Under the pieces are notes generated by a model. That model ran no database searches and was not told where the DNA came from. It saw only the letters and a program-made list of their open reading frames with translations. A stretch of 64,000 nt of DNA from assembly GCA_028288485.1 (NCBI GenBank), contig JAQBNO010000208.1, positions 1 to 64,000 of the forward strand. Reading direction: 5' to 3'. The number at the start of each line of letters is the position of its first letter. The stretch's first letter is position 1. This document shows positions 36,401-44,188 of this stretch, piece by piece. This stretch comes from Segetibacter sp. (lineage in GTDB: Bacteria > Bacteroidota > Bacteroidia > Chitinophagales > Chitinophagaceae). Both the position numbers and the translations under genes were made by a program.

Positions 36401-36736
36401 CCGCCATCAGTGGAAAGCTTAAGCGCGGCAGCTAAAACGAGCACCGTTGAAGACCTGAAAGGTAAAGTTGCTCTAAATTCGACTTCAATGTCTGTTTATC
36501 CAAACCCTTCGGTAAGTTACTTCGTTCTGAAAGTTAATTCAGTTAAAGAGGGCCAGGCCCAGGTAAGGGTAATGGATCAAACGGGGAGGACTGTATTGTT
36601 ACAAAAGACAAATGTATCGGCAGGTACAACCCCTATTACATTTAATAAGATAGACGGCCTCCGGTCGGGGTTGTATACGGTTCAAACATTCCTGAACGGA
36701 CAAACCTTCAATCAGAGACTTATTATAGCCAAATAA
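33428..36736 (+). CDS. T9SS cargo protein: SdrD-B stalk flanked by two Cys/His-rich repeat arrays
   Basis: A 1102-residue secreted protein, paralogous to the previous gene but rearranged. The signal peptide is at about 1-22. A first Cys/His array (about 35-158) has seven units, two of the type CKNDCNHKDCDHKNCGHNS and four of CKNDCNHNCSHSNCGHNK, ending CDHTCGHTNCGK. Five SdrD-B-like domains follow (LGNQVWND, IGDFVWQD, LGNQVWND, IGDFVWKD, LGNLVFCD). A second array (about 852-954, five units with more Ser/Asn) leads into a Trp/Gly segment (SWWGGWGTWG), a Ser-rich region and a proline run. The T9SS type A sorting domain is at about 1022-1102. Metal binding or oxidative cross-linking at both ends of an extended stalk is inferred. 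Confidence 0.92.
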   Translation: MKIFTRLLLFILFTTAYLNFYGQNTSREKDKHKYCKNDCNHKDCDHKNCGHNSCKNDCNHKDCDHKNCGHNSCKNDCNHNCSHSNCGHNKCKNDCNHNCSHSNCGHNKCKNDCNHNCSHSNCGHNKCKNDCNHSCSHSNCGHNKCKNDCDHTCGHTNCGKLVLGNQVWNDFDGDGRRDLNEPGIGGATVSLYRDDNSDNRPDGGAIATTVSNSTGLYLFTNLRPGRYIASMPILPGYQQSPNTSTQDTSPFPDNNIDDDNNLVRLVGPNGPGGIVYTNAITLSRNNEPTNDGDGPNGNLTFDLAECGTSFIGDFVWQDVDKDGIQDANEPGINGVTVTITFQDGRTASTTTHNYTAANNLNAPIYDGYYDFKNLGPGTYKITFSTPSGYTPSPANQGSNDAKDSDPVSGSAFVTIAANQSNFTIDAGFYKKVAAGDLTLGNQVWNDRDGDGKRDPNEPGIGGVTISLYTDNNSDSLPDGAAIRTTMSNPQGVYLFTNLPAGRYIASMPILAGYQQSPNTSTQATSPFPDNNIDNDNNLVRRVGPNGPGGILYTNPITLSAGDEPTNDGDGPNGNLTFDLAECGNSAIGDFVWKDANGNGMQDAGEPGINGVKVTITFEDGTRASVLTHTYNAPNNANAPQYDGYYDFINLGGGTYTITFSTPPGMYPSPAMQGSNRAKDSNPVDSTAIVTIAPNQSDFTIDAGFTSTPPQPVKNLSLGNLVFCDANGNGLKDSNEPGIGGLTVNLYKDTDGNNIPDGAAISTLMTAADGTYYFSNLASGNYVVGVVLKSPYTLSSTGNSTPNNDVDNDNNGVNLFNGEVRSNFITLSAGGEPVNDGSDNNSNLTLDFGLKGCTPPCTEHCYCHNDCNHNCDHPQCGHNKCKNDCNHYDCGHSNCGNHNNCKNDCSHSGCGHSNCGSHKYCNNNCSHTGCGHSNCGNHNSCRNNCSHSGCGHRSCGKSWWGGWGTWGNSNDRSSSRSANSNDASQVSAPPPPPPSVESLSAAAKTSTVEDLKGKVALNSTSMSVYPNPSVSYFVLKVNSVKEGQAQVRVMDQTGRTVLLQKTNVSAGTTPITFNKIDGLRSGLYTVQTFLNGQTFNQRLIIAK
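33530..33901 (+). repeat. in-gene 54/57-bp tandem repeats, N-terminal Cys/His array
   Basis: Two 57-bp units are followed by four nearly identical 54-bp units and a partial one, all beginning with TGTAAAAACGATTG-like sequence. Confidence 0.9.
35981..36289 (+). repeat. in-gene repeats, C-terminal Cys/His array (diverged)
   Basis: Five units, more diverged than the N-terminal set, encode CKNDCSHSGCGHSNCGxH-like peptides. They are likely older, or under different constraint. Confidence 0.85.
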
Positions 36737-36753
36737 GCCTAAGTGTTTACAAT

Positions 36754-36784
36754 AAAAAAGGCCCTCATTTTGAGGGCTTTTTTA
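36754..36784. terminator. bidirectional intrinsic terminator
   Basis: AAAAAAGGCCCTCA, TTTT loop, TGAGGGCTTTTTT. The perfect stem begins 18 nt after the third SdrD-B stop and could serve both strands. Confidence 0.85.
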
Positions 36785-36845
36785 TTGCTTAAACTTTTTA
36801 TAAATCTTAAAAGAAGATTCATTATTTAACAAAAAGTGGAACGGA

Positions 36846-36976
36846 TTGCGACCCTTTGGCTTCGCTCAGGGTAAAAACTGCAGCGCTCATTTCGAGTCAT
36901 ACCAAAAAATTTGAACTGTGCCGATGTATCGGAAGCAACGATGATGCTTAAAATACAATTGCCGGTACCAAAAAAA
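36846..36976 (-). repeat. dispersed intergenic element, copy 12
   Basis: On the minus strand it reads TTTTTTTGGTACCGGC, a spacer, AAGCATCATCGTTG, CTTCCGATACATCGGC. The distal part (36850-36885, GGCTTCGCTCAGGGTAAAAACTGC) resembles the distal arm of copy 6. It faces copy 13 tail to tail in the convergent gap. Confidence 0.75.
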
Positions 36977-37016
36977 ACTACGATGTTTAAGTTTTCCCGG
37001 TTACAAATAGTTTTGT

Positions 37017-37095
37017 AATTTTTGTAACCGACATTGATTGATATTGTACATGGTTGTCCGATCCCTTTGATGTCACTCCCTTTGTACCGCAGCTT
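37017..37095 (+). repeat. dispersed intergenic element, copy 13
   Basis: AATTTTTGTAACCGAC, a spacer, CATGGTTG, then a 14-bp insertion (TCCGATCCCTTTGA) before TGTCACTCCC and TTTGTACCGCAG. Copy 16 has a similar insertion. It lies about 280 bp downstream of the third SdrD-B gene. Confidence 0.7.
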
Positions 37096-37142
37096 GTTTT
37101 TTAGCTATTTTATCAGCTGTTTTAACAGGTTCTTTGCCACAA

Positions 37143-37799
37143 TTACAACAAGTTAATGTGCAGTTCACTGAAGTTTTTAAGTGAAGAGATTTTTAAATCT
37201 GCAAGGCTCCATTTTTCATCTTTCTGCTGACTATATGTAGGAACAACGACGCACTTCATGCGTGCAGCTTTTACAGCGATCATACCATTTACAGAATCCT
37301 CGAAACAAATACATTGGAGCGGAGAAGATTGTAAAGCTTTGGCACAGTCAAGGTAAACCTGAGGATGCGGCTTTCCGTACTCCATTTTTTCGGCAGAGGT
37401 TTTTACGTGGATATAATCTCCCATGCCTAGAAGATTTATAACCGTGTCGGCCACCCTCATGGGGGAAGATGTAGCCAGCCCTATCTTGTAACCCCTGTTA
37501 TGAAAAAAATCGAAGATGTATTCAAGTCCCGGCAAAGCCTTTCCATGAAGTTTTATTTTCTTAATTACCAGTTCAATTATGTTTTCTGCCGCCTTTTCAA
37601 GCTCTGTATTATCAAACTTATAATCGCGTAACCACCACGATACAAATTCGCTGGTGCGTAAACCTGTTGTCGATACAAAATCGGCAGGGGTCATTTTTTT
37701 TCCATAATATGCAAAAACTTCAGTTGCTGCTTCAGTCCACAAAGGTTCGCTGTCAATTAACAAACCATCCATATCAAAAATCACCGTATTTAAATCCAT
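37143..37799 (-). CDS. HAD-family sugar-phosphate phosphatase (HxpB/2-deoxyglucose-6-P phosphatase type)
   Basis: A 218-residue haloacid dehalogenase-superfamily hydrolase with the beta-phosphoglucomutase-type cap. Motif I is FDMDGLLIDSEPLW, with the nucleophile and general acid Asp. Motif II is ATSSPM. The motif III Lys is in YGKPHPQVY and motif IV is CFEDSVNGM. The layout resembles hexitol or 2-deoxyglucose-6-phosphate phosphatases (YniC/HxpB-like). Substrate specificity is inferred only from overall similarity. The 5' leader is very short after a good -7 box. Confidence 0.88.
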   Translation of the reverse strand: MDLNTVIFDMDGLLIDSEPLWTEAATEVFAYYGKKMTPADFVSTTGLRTSEFVSWWLRDYKFDNTELEKAAENIIELVIKKIKLHGKALPGLEYIFDFFHNRGYKIGLATSSPMRVADTVINLLGMGDYIHVKTSAEKMEYGKPHPQVYLDCAKALQSSPLQCICFEDSVNGMIAVKAARMKCVVVPTYSQQKDEKWSLADLKISSLKNFSELHINLL

Positions 37800-37817
37800 T
37801 CGAAATTTTTATGGCGG

Positions 37818-37825
37818 CAAAGATA
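37818..37825 (-). promoter_or_regulatory. -7 element of the HAD phosphatase gene
   Basis: TATCTTTG on the minus strand is a perfect TAnnTTTG match 19 nt upstream of the start codon. No clear -33 TTTG was seen. Confidence 0.5.
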
Positions 37826-37860
37826 GTATTAGCGCTTATCACTATTTGACTGCAATAAAT

Positions 37861-37892
37861 AAATAACCATAACATTACTGCCATGGTTATTT
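37861..37892 (-). terminator. stem-loop downstream of the SIMPL gene
   Basis: A perfect 10-bp stem AAATAACCAT/ATGGTTATTT with a 12-base loop lies 20 nt after the stop on the minus strand. The tail is only weakly T-rich. Confidence 0.6.
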
Positions 37893-37911
37893 ACGCGTTT
37901 ATCTTGAAAGC

Positions 37912-38637
37912 TTATTTGATTGCAAAAACAACGTTTACCTCGAACTGCAGTTTTATTTTTTTGAAATCGATATTTACTGCTTGTGTACCTCCGGCATCCA
38001 TTTGCGCTGATTCAACTTTCATCATCCTGTTGGCGTAAACCGGCTGCGGGTAATGTTGTATTTCACTAGGCTCATTAATGGTTAGCGCTTCGCCGGGTTT
38101 TTCATTAATGGCATCAGCCAGGTAGGTCGCTTTTTCTTTTGCAGCCTGAACCGCCCGGATTTTTAATTGCTTCTTAAACTCCTGTATTTTACTATGACTA
38201 ACCCTGGATATAAAAAAGTTTTGAGTAGCTTCATCATCTAACTTCTGTACCAGTTCATCCATTTTTGTTGTAGTTGCTAGTTTTACCTGGTATATAATGC
38301 TTGCTTTTAAATCAGGGTTTTTCTTTTTGTTCTTTTTATACCACCAGTAATTACCATCCCAACCCTGGTACCCTTGCACGCTGATATCTGTTTCACTTAA
38401 ACCAATGCTAAGGGCTGCTTTTAGAAAGGCGTTTTTAATAGATTCAATATCTACTTTACCGCCAGCTTTTTTATCATATTCCCTTAGCTCTACCTGTACG
38501 TATATTTCGTCCGGTATTACTTCCATTTCTGCACTTCCTGCTACATTAATTGTTTTTTGTTTAATGGTTTCCTGGCTTGTAGCTGAAATACTTAATAAAC
38601 AAAAAAAGGCGGTCATTCCTGTGAAAATCTTCTTCAT
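37912..38637 (-). CDS. SIMPL/DUF541-domain periplasmic protein
   Basis: A 241-residue exported protein. I start it at MKKIFTGMTAFFCLLSISATSQ (38637), a clear signal peptide; the frame extends 15 codons upstream without support. The SIMPL (DUF541) domain covers about 25-240: INVAGSAEMEVIPDEIYVQVELREY at its start and AVQAAKEKATYLADAINEKPGEALTINE in the C-terminal half. Members bind kinases or affect oxidative stress tolerance in some species; no enzyme motif is present. It is divergent from the acyltransferase gene. Confidence 0.87.
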   Translation of the reverse strand: MKKIFTGMTAFFCLLSISATSQETIKQKTINVAGSAEMEVIPDEIYVQVELREYDKKAGGKVDIESIKNAFLKAALSIGLSETDISVQGYQGWDGNYWWYKKNKKKNPDLKASIIYQVKLATTTKMDELVQKLDDEATQNFFISRVSHSKIQEFKKQLKIRAVQAAKEKATYLADAINEKPGEALTINEPSEIQHYPQPVYANRMMKVESAQMDAGGTQAVNIDFKKIKLQFEVNVVFAIK

Positions 38638-38769
38638 AACTGTAATTTTTAAAAGGATTAAATTCCTCAAACGATTACACAAAATAAAATTTAATTCATT
38701 CTCTTCTTAACATTGCGTTTACATTCCTTATTTTGCACCCGCTTGATTGCCGTGCCTAAATCAACAAAA

Positions 38770-39540
38770 ATGAGTCAACTGGCTGAAAAACTGAAACATG
38801 TAAGAATAGTGCGTGCAATAGTATATGCAATTGTAGGTGTGGTGTCGTACCCAATGCTGGCTATAGTGAATAAACTGCGAATCGAGGGGACTGAAAATAT
38901 AGAGAACCTGCCTAAAGGAAACGTTTTATTTGTAAGTAATCACCAAACCTATTTTGCCGATGTTATTACTTTCCTTCATATTTTTTGTGCAGTAAAATGG
39001 CATAGAAGAAATAAATTAGGTGCGCCTTTTTACCTGCTAAACCCGTTTACTAATGTATATTATGTAGCTGCAGAAGAAACAATGAAAGGGAGCTTTATAA
39101 GCCGGCTATTTACCCTTGCAGGTGCCCTTACTGTTAAGCGTACGTGGCGTGCACAAGGAACGGAAGTAAGGCGCGGACTCGACCCGTCTGATACCCGGAA
39201 AATTGAAAGAGCACTAAGTTCAAGTTGGGTAATTACTTTTCCGCAGGGTACAACCAAGCCTTTTGCTCCGGCTAGAAAGGGTACTGCCTATATTATAAAA
39301 AATCATCACCCTATAGTAGTTCCTGTTGTTATTAACGGCTTCTGGAGAGCGTTTAATAAAAAAGGACTTGTTTTTAAAAAGAAAGGAATCCAACTATCTG
39401 TGCGTTTTAAAGCGCCATTAGTAATAGACTATACACAGCCCGTAGATGTAATTCTTGAGCAGGTAATGGATTCAATCGAGCAAAGTAAAAAGTTTATGCT
39501 GAAGGGCAAACATCATGCAATCACAGCGCAGGATAAATAA
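38770..39540 (+). CDS. 1-acyl-glycerol-3-phosphate acyltransferase-like (PlsC family) with atypical motifs
   Basis: A 256-residue membrane-associated acyltransferase. I choose MSQLAEKL at 38770 as the start; 19 further codons upstream are open but unlike the family. Block I reads SNHQTYFADV, an HX5D spacing rather than the canonical HX4D. Block III reads FPQGTTKPF where FPEGTR is usual. The remaining PlsC blocks (LTVKRTWR, PIVVPVVINGFWRAF) are recognisable. Phospholipid or related lipid acylation is inferred, and the motif changes may mark a separate subfamily. Confidence 0.8.
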   Translation: MSQLAEKLKHVRIVRAIVYAIVGVVSYPMLAIVNKLRIEGTENIENLPKGNVLFVSNHQTYFADVITFLHIFCAVKWHRRNKLGAPFYLLNPFTNVYYVAAEETMKGSFISRLFTLAGALTVKRTWRAQGTEVRRGLDPSDTRKIERALSSSWVITFPQGTTKPFAPARKGTAYIIKNHHPIVVPVVINGFWRAFNKKGLVFKKKGIQLSVRFKAPLVIDYTQPVDVILEQVMDSIEQSKKFMLKGKHHAITAQDK

Positions 39541-39591
39541 AAACCGGCTTCGAAATTTCTTAGTTCCTACTTCTACTTCAATTTCGCTTGT

Positions 39592-40107
39592 TTAGTCTTT
39601 TATAAACAGTGCACGAAGTTCGTTTGCATCATCCGGTTTCATTTTCCCGCCAAGAATTAACCTCAGTTGTCTTCTCCGTAGTGCTCCTTCGTATAGTTGT
39701 TTTTCCTGCTCGGTTTCAGTGACAACAGGCGGAACAGGTCTTGGTTTGCCGGTAGGGTCTAGGGCAACAAAAGTAAAGTAAGCTTCATTGCTCTCATATT
39801 TATACTGGTGAAGCATATCCTCGCCCCATACCTTTAAAAAGATTTCCATGGAGGTATTGAAAGCTCTCGAAATCTTCGCTTCAATATGAACAACGTTTCC
39901 CAGTTTGATCGGGTTTTTAAAACTAAGATTATCTACGCTTGCAGTCATACACGGAAAGTTGCAATGTTTGGCTGCGGCCATGCTTGCAGCGATATCCATC
40001 CAGTACATCAGTCTGCCGCCCATGAGATTTCCAAAAGGATTGGTATCGTTCGGTAATACCAGTTCATTCATTATAATAAAACTTTCACTTGCTTTCCTGC
40101 CGGTCAT
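39592..40107 (-). CDS. acyl-CoA thioesterase, hotdog fold
   Basis: A 171-residue YciA/BFIT-type hotdog thioesterase that hydrolyses acyl-CoA. Motifs are LVLPNDTNPFGNLMGGRLMYWMDIAA (Asn and Gly-rich active-site helix), CMTASVDNLSFKNPIKLGNVVHIEA and a C-terminal charged extension. Length is normal. A -7-like box 14 nt upstream suggests a short leader. Confidence 0.9.
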   Translation of the reverse strand: MTGRKASESFIIMNELVLPNDTNPFGNLMGGRLMYWMDIAASMAAAKHCNFPCMTASVDNLSFKNPIKLGNVVHIEAKISRAFNTSMEIFLKVWGEDMLHQYKYESNEAYFTFVALDPTGKPRPVPPVVTETEQEKQLYEGALRRRQLRLILGGKMKPDDANELRALFIKD

Positions 40108-40120
40108 GAAAAAATTTTTG

Positions 40121-40128
40121 CGAAGGTA
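40121..40128 (-). promoter_or_regulatory. candidate -7 element of the thioesterase gene
   Basis: TACCTTCG (minus strand) in the context TTCAACTACCTTCGCAAAAA is nearly the same as upstream of sucC. Confidence 0.4.
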
Positions 40129-40452
40129 GTTGAATAAACAGAAGATATATTAGCGCAATACCGAGCAGGGTTTTAATTGAAACTAATGGCGTGTGGCAAC
40201 AAAATCGCTCCCGACTGGCAGGAGAAAAAATGAGAAATCATTCACATGCAGCAATTTTACAATAAATAAACTCTTTCATTGAAATAACAGTTGCTAAATA
40301 ACGTTGTAAAAGAATTAGTTGTTAATTAAGGTTATGCTGGTAAAAAATTAATTTTACTTAAGCCAATCCATATTATTAAAACTGGTTTAAGCACATAATT
40401 TTTTACTTCTGTTTTGTCTGCCGATATTCGCAATGAATTTCCACCACCTTCT
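40129..40452. other. intergenic region, thioesterase to proline dehydrogenase
   Basis: AT-rich divergent region with no strong element copy. A weak GTGTGGCAACAAAAT at about 40193 recalls the element core but lacks the rest. Confidence 0.4.
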
Positions 40453-41640
40453 ATGAATATTTCTTTTGACAATACTGAAAACGCATTTGCCTATAAGTCT
40501 GTAAAAGAACTTAAGAGAGCTCGTTTTCTTTTCTCTTCAATGGGTTATCAGTGGGTGGTTAATGCCGGCGTTCGCCTTACTCCGTTTGCAATGAAAACCG
40601 GGTTGCCGGTAAGGGGTTTAATCCGGGATACCATTTTTCAACAATTTGTAGGTGGCGAAACCCTGGAAGAAACAGCGGTTGTTGGAGATGTTCTTCAAAA
40701 ATACGGAGTAGACGTAATTTTAGATTATGGTGTTGAAGGTAGAGAAGGAGAGGAGAGTTTTGAGCTGGCTACAGAAGAATTTATCAGGGTCATCAGTTAT
40801 GCGTCTACGCGCACTAATATACCCTTTATCAGCATTAAGGTAACGGCATTAGCAAGGTTTAGCCTGCTACAACGATTGCATGAAGCACCACGTTTGCGAT
40901 CGGGTATTCACGACAACGAAGCTGAAGAAGAAGAATGGAAACGGGTGCGAGAAAGAATGTTACGTATCTGCAGTGTGGCTTCTATAAAAAATGTAGGTGT
41001 TTTAGTTGATGCCGAAGAGAGCTGGATCCAGGATCCTGTTGACCGGCTTACCATCGAAATGATGGAGATGTTCAACAAGGATAGACCTATTGTTTATAAT
41101 ACCATTCAATTATACCGCCACGATCGTCTCGGCTTTTTAGAGCTTTCGTACCGTATTGCCACCCAAAAGAAATTCGTTTTGGCTGTCAAGCTGGTTAGAG
41201 GTGCCTATATGCAAAAAGAAAGGTCAAGAGCATCGCATAGGGGTGTTCAATCTCCCATTCATGCGAATAAGCAAAGCACCGACGCAGACTTTAATGCAGC
41301 TGTTACTTTTTGTATAGATAACTTAGAAAATATTGCCTGCATTGTTGCTTCACATAACGAAGAGAGCAATTTATTGGCAGCAGAGCTAATGGAGAAAAAA
41401 GGCCTGCCTTTCAAACATCCTCACCTGCACTTTTCGCAACTGTATGGCATGAGCGACCACATTACCTTTAACCTGGCCAAAGCTGGTTTTTCGGTTAGTA
41501 AGTATTTGCCTTTTGGTCCTCTGAAAGACGTAATTCCCTACCTGATGCGCCGTGCACAGGAAAATAGCAGCGTAAGTGGTGGAACCGGAAGAGAACTGGC
41601 GCTTATTAAGAAGGAACTGAAACGCAGATCAGGAAAGTAA
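40453..41640 (+). CDS. proline dehydrogenase
   Basis: A 395-residue FAD-dependent proline dehydrogenase that oxidises proline to pyrroline-5-carboxylate. The start at 40453 (MNISFDNTENAF) is preferred over a TTG 39 bases upstream. Family motifs are ISIKVTALARF (about 130-140), VGVLVDAEESWIQDP, IVYNTIQLYRHDR, AVKLVRGAYMQKER and the C-terminal FGPLKDVIPYLMRRAQEN. Separate from any P5C dehydrogenase gene here, as usual outside PutA fusions. Confidence 0.93.
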   Translation: MNISFDNTENAFAYKSVKELKRARFLFSSMGYQWVVNAGVRLTPFAMKTGLPVRGLIRDTIFQQFVGGETLEETAVVGDVLQKYGVDVILDYGVEGREGEESFELATEEFIRVISYASTRTNIPFISIKVTALARFSLLQRLHEAPRLRSGIHDNEAEEEEWKRVRERMLRICSVASIKNVGVLVDAEESWIQDPVDRLTIEMMEMFNKDRPIVYNTIQLYRHDRLGFLELSYRIATQKKFVLAVKLVRGAYMQKERSRASHRGVQSPIHANKQSTDADFNAAVTFCIDNLENIACIVASHNEESNLLAAELMEKKGLPFKHPHLHFSQLYGMSDHITFNLAKAGFSVSKYLPFGPLKDVIPYLMRRAQENSSVSGGTGRELALIKKELKRRSGK

Positions 41641-41820
41641 TACTTTTTTGATTCCACGCTTTTGTGCTGCGATTAATTCACCCTTGCCGCGTTGGGCCGA
41701 GTACGTTCACCTGTTCAAACTATAATGGAACTTTTTCCATTTTGTGTGGTTTTTACACAGCTTCTCCCCATCATTTATTATACTCATTACAGATACACCT
41801 CCTATTCGTAATTTGCGGCC

Positions 41821-42642
41821 ATGCAGCAATACCAACAACTTCTTCAACACATCCTAGATCAGGGGGTAATAAAAACCGATAGAACCGGCACGGGAACGAT
41901 CAGCGTGTTTGGCTACCAGATGCGTTTTGATCTCGCCAATGGTTTTCCCATGGTTACAACGAAGAAGCTACATGTAAAAAGCATTATTTATGAATTGCTT
42001 TGGTTCTTACAAGGCGATACAAACATTAAATACCTAACCGATAATGGCGTGAGAATCTGGAATGAATGGGCTAATGAAAATGGCGACCTTGGGCCAGTGT
42101 ATGGTAAACAATGGCGTAGTTGGGAAGGTGCAAACGGAAAAGTAATCGACCAGATTTCAGAGGTTATCAGCCAGATAAAAAACAATCCCGACAGCCGCAG
42201 GATGATTGTTAGCGCATGGAATGTGGCCGAACTTCCTGAGATGGCCCTGATGCCATGCCACGCACTTTTCCAGTTTTATGTAGCCCCTGCTGATACCTCA
42301 AAAGGCGAAACCAGGGGGAAGCTTTCGTGCCAGTTATACCAACGTAGTGCTGATGTGTTTTTGGGTGTGCCTTTCAATATTGCTTCATATGCTTTGCTAA
42401 CAATGATGATTGCCCAGGTGTGTGGTCTTGATTGCGGTGATTTTATTCATACGTTTGGCGATGTTCATATTTACAATAATCACCTCGAGCAGGTGAAGCT
42501 GCAGTTAAGCAGAACTCCTTATACATTGCCAAAAATGAAAATAAATGCTGAAGTCAAAGATATTTTTGGCTTCAAATTCGAAGACTTTAGTTTGGAGAAT
42601 TATCAGTGTCACCCTTCTATAAAAGGGGAAGTGGCTGTTTGA
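41821..42642 (+). CDS. thyA: thymidylate synthase
   Basis: A 273-residue enzyme converting dUMP to dTMP with methylene-tetrahydrofolate. Motifs are [19 protein letters not shown] near the N-terminus, [11 protein letters not shown], the nucleophile Cys in [33 protein letters not shown] and [12 protein letters not shown]. Length is slightly above the E. coli enzyme because of a small insertion ([12 protein letters not shown]). There is no dihydrofolate reductase gene adjacent. Confidence 0.98.
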   Translation: MQQYQQLLQHILDQGVIKTDRTGTGTISVFGYQMRFDLANGFPMVTTKKLHVKSIIYELLWFLQGDTNIKYLTDNGVRIWNEWANENGDLGPVYGKQWRSWEGANGKVIDQISEVISQIKNNPDSRRMIVSAWNVAELPEMALMPCHALFQFYVAPADTSKGETRGKLSCQLYQRSADVFLGVPFNIASYALLTMMIAQVCGLDCGDFIHTFGDVHIYNNHLEQVKLQLSRTPYTLPKMKINAEVKDIFGFKFEDFSLENYQCHPSIKGEVAV

Positions 42643-42947
42643 GTAGTAGCAAGTAGTAAGAAGGAAGGAGTGAAAAGTCGGAATTAAGGAGTTGCGAGGA
42701 AGAAGGAAGTTATTTGCTGTGGTAATTGAATAACTAGTTAAGGGCGTTTTTATCTTGATACGCCTCTGTATTCTCGTTTCACGTTTGGCGTTTCACCGGT
42801 GCCCATTCACCACGCACCAAAACGGTTTGCCGTACAAGTGAGTGACACAACGATGTACAATACTTATTCTTGAGCCAGTCACAAAAATATTCTTTCAATT
42901 AAAAAGGCAGTTAATTTTACATTAATTGCCTTCTTAATTTATACTGC
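42643..42947. other. 305-bp intergenic region after thyA
   Basis: It starts with AGTAGTAGCAAGTAGTAAG heptad-type sequence, as in the nuoH-nuoI gap, and contains element copy 14. No gene was found. Confidence 0.5.
42818..42886 (-). repeat. dispersed intergenic element, copy 14
   Basis: On the minus strand it reads TTTTTGTGACTGGC, a spacer, GTACATCGTTG, TGTCACTCAC, TTGTACGGC. Core 42838-42855 is identical to copies 1 and 2. AACGGTTT next to the arm is shared with copy 15. Confidence 0.75.
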
Positions 42948-44114
42948 ATGAATATTATTTTGTTCGACACGGAAGCAAGAAAAAAGCTTTTCCCGCTAAC
43001 ACTTACCAGAGCTATAGCTGATGTAAGAATGGGTATTTTAACCATTAAAGAAAGGTGGGAAAAAATTACACGGGCGAACGTTTTTATACTTTCTGCTGCT
43101 TACCTGCAACCGCTGTACGAAACAATTCCGCCTGGTGAATATATTTTTGTTGATGCACGCCTTATTCCTGATGCTGCATTAATACCGGGTATAACCGGTT
43201 TGGAAACTAATAATTGCCTGAACGACCATGAAGGCTTGATTGCCGGAAAAGCGACTATTGACTCGCTGCCTTCAATTGAACAAATACCCTCATTATTTCA
43301 AAACAGCTCTGCAATATCTCCGGTCAGGCGGCTTACTTTTCCGCAGGAGATATTTCAATTGAACGAGGAAATGATCCGGTTCGATTATAATCTGGTAACG
43401 CAAAAAAGAATACCGTGCGATACTAACGACACTGTACACGTTACAAAGCCCTCCCAAATATTTATTGAAGAGGGAGCAAAAATCGACTTTAGCATTTTAA
43501 ACGCTTCAACCGGGCCAATTTATATTGGTAAAAATGCAACGATAATGGAAGGTTGCGTTATTCGTGGACCGTTAGCGCTTTGTGAAGGAGCAGTTCTGAA
43601 GATGGGTACCAAAATTTATGGCGCGACAACTATTGGTCCTTATTGCACTGGAGGAGGCGAAATTAAGAATAGCGTAATGATGGGCTATAGCAACAAAGGT
43701 CATGATGGCTACCTCGGCGATAGTGTTATTGGCGAATGGTGTAACATGGGAGCGGGAACCAGTAACAGCAATGTAAAAAATAACGGCAGTGAAGTGAAAC
43801 TATGGAATTATGATAGTAAAAATTACATAACAGCGGGCAATAAATGTGGGATGATCATGGGTGATTACTCCAGGACCGCCATTAATTCGGCAATCAATAC
43901 GGGAACTGTTATCGGTGTTTGTTGCAACATTTTTGGTTACGGACTTACTGCCAAGTTCATCCCCGATTTCAGTTGGGGCGCAAAAGGAACTGAAAAGTAT
44001 GAATTTGAAAAAGCTGTAACCGATGCCGGTAACTGGAAAAAGATGAAGAATAAAACAGTAGGCGAAACTGAAAGACAAGTTTTGAAACATATCTTTGACC
44101 ACCATAATGATTAA
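42948..44114 (+). CDS. GlmU-like sugar nucleotidyltransferase with left-handed beta-helix
   Basis: A 388-residue protein. The N-terminal half is a divergent nucleotidyltransferase fold (MNIILFDTEARKKLFPLTLTRAIADVRMG). It lacks the classical LAAGxGTRM loop. The C-terminal half is a hexapeptide-repeat acyltransferase helix (GPIYIGKNATIMEGCVIRGP to NTGTVIGVCCNIFG). This architecture is the Bacteroidota GlmU-family paralogue; a UDP-sugar synthesis role is inferred and the nucleotide step may be altered. tpiA follows 74 bp downstream, probably in the same transcript. Confidence 0.87.
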   Translation: MNIILFDTEARKKLFPLTLTRAIADVRMGILTIKERWEKITRANVFILSAAYLQPLYETIPPGEYIFVDARLIPDAALIPGITGLETNNCLNDHEGLIAGKATIDSLPSIEQIPSLFQNSSAISPVRRLTFPQEIFQLNEEMIRFDYNLVTQKRIPCDTNDTVHVTKPSQIFIEEGAKIDFSILNASTGPIYIGKNATIMEGCVIRGPLALCEGAVLKMGTKIYGATTIGPYCTGGGEIKNSVMMGYSNKGHDGYLGDSVIGEWCNMGAGTSNSNVKNNGSEVKLWNYDSKNYITAGNKCGMIMGDYSRTAINSAINTGTVIGVCCNIFGYGLTAKFIPDFSWGAKGTEKYEFEKAVTDAGNWKKMKNKTVGETERQVLKHIFDHHND

Positions 44115-44188
44115 TAGAAGCTTGAGCTACATTTCACCAAAGAATACCAGCTTCATCGATATTTGTAATTAAAGTAGAAATAAAAAAT

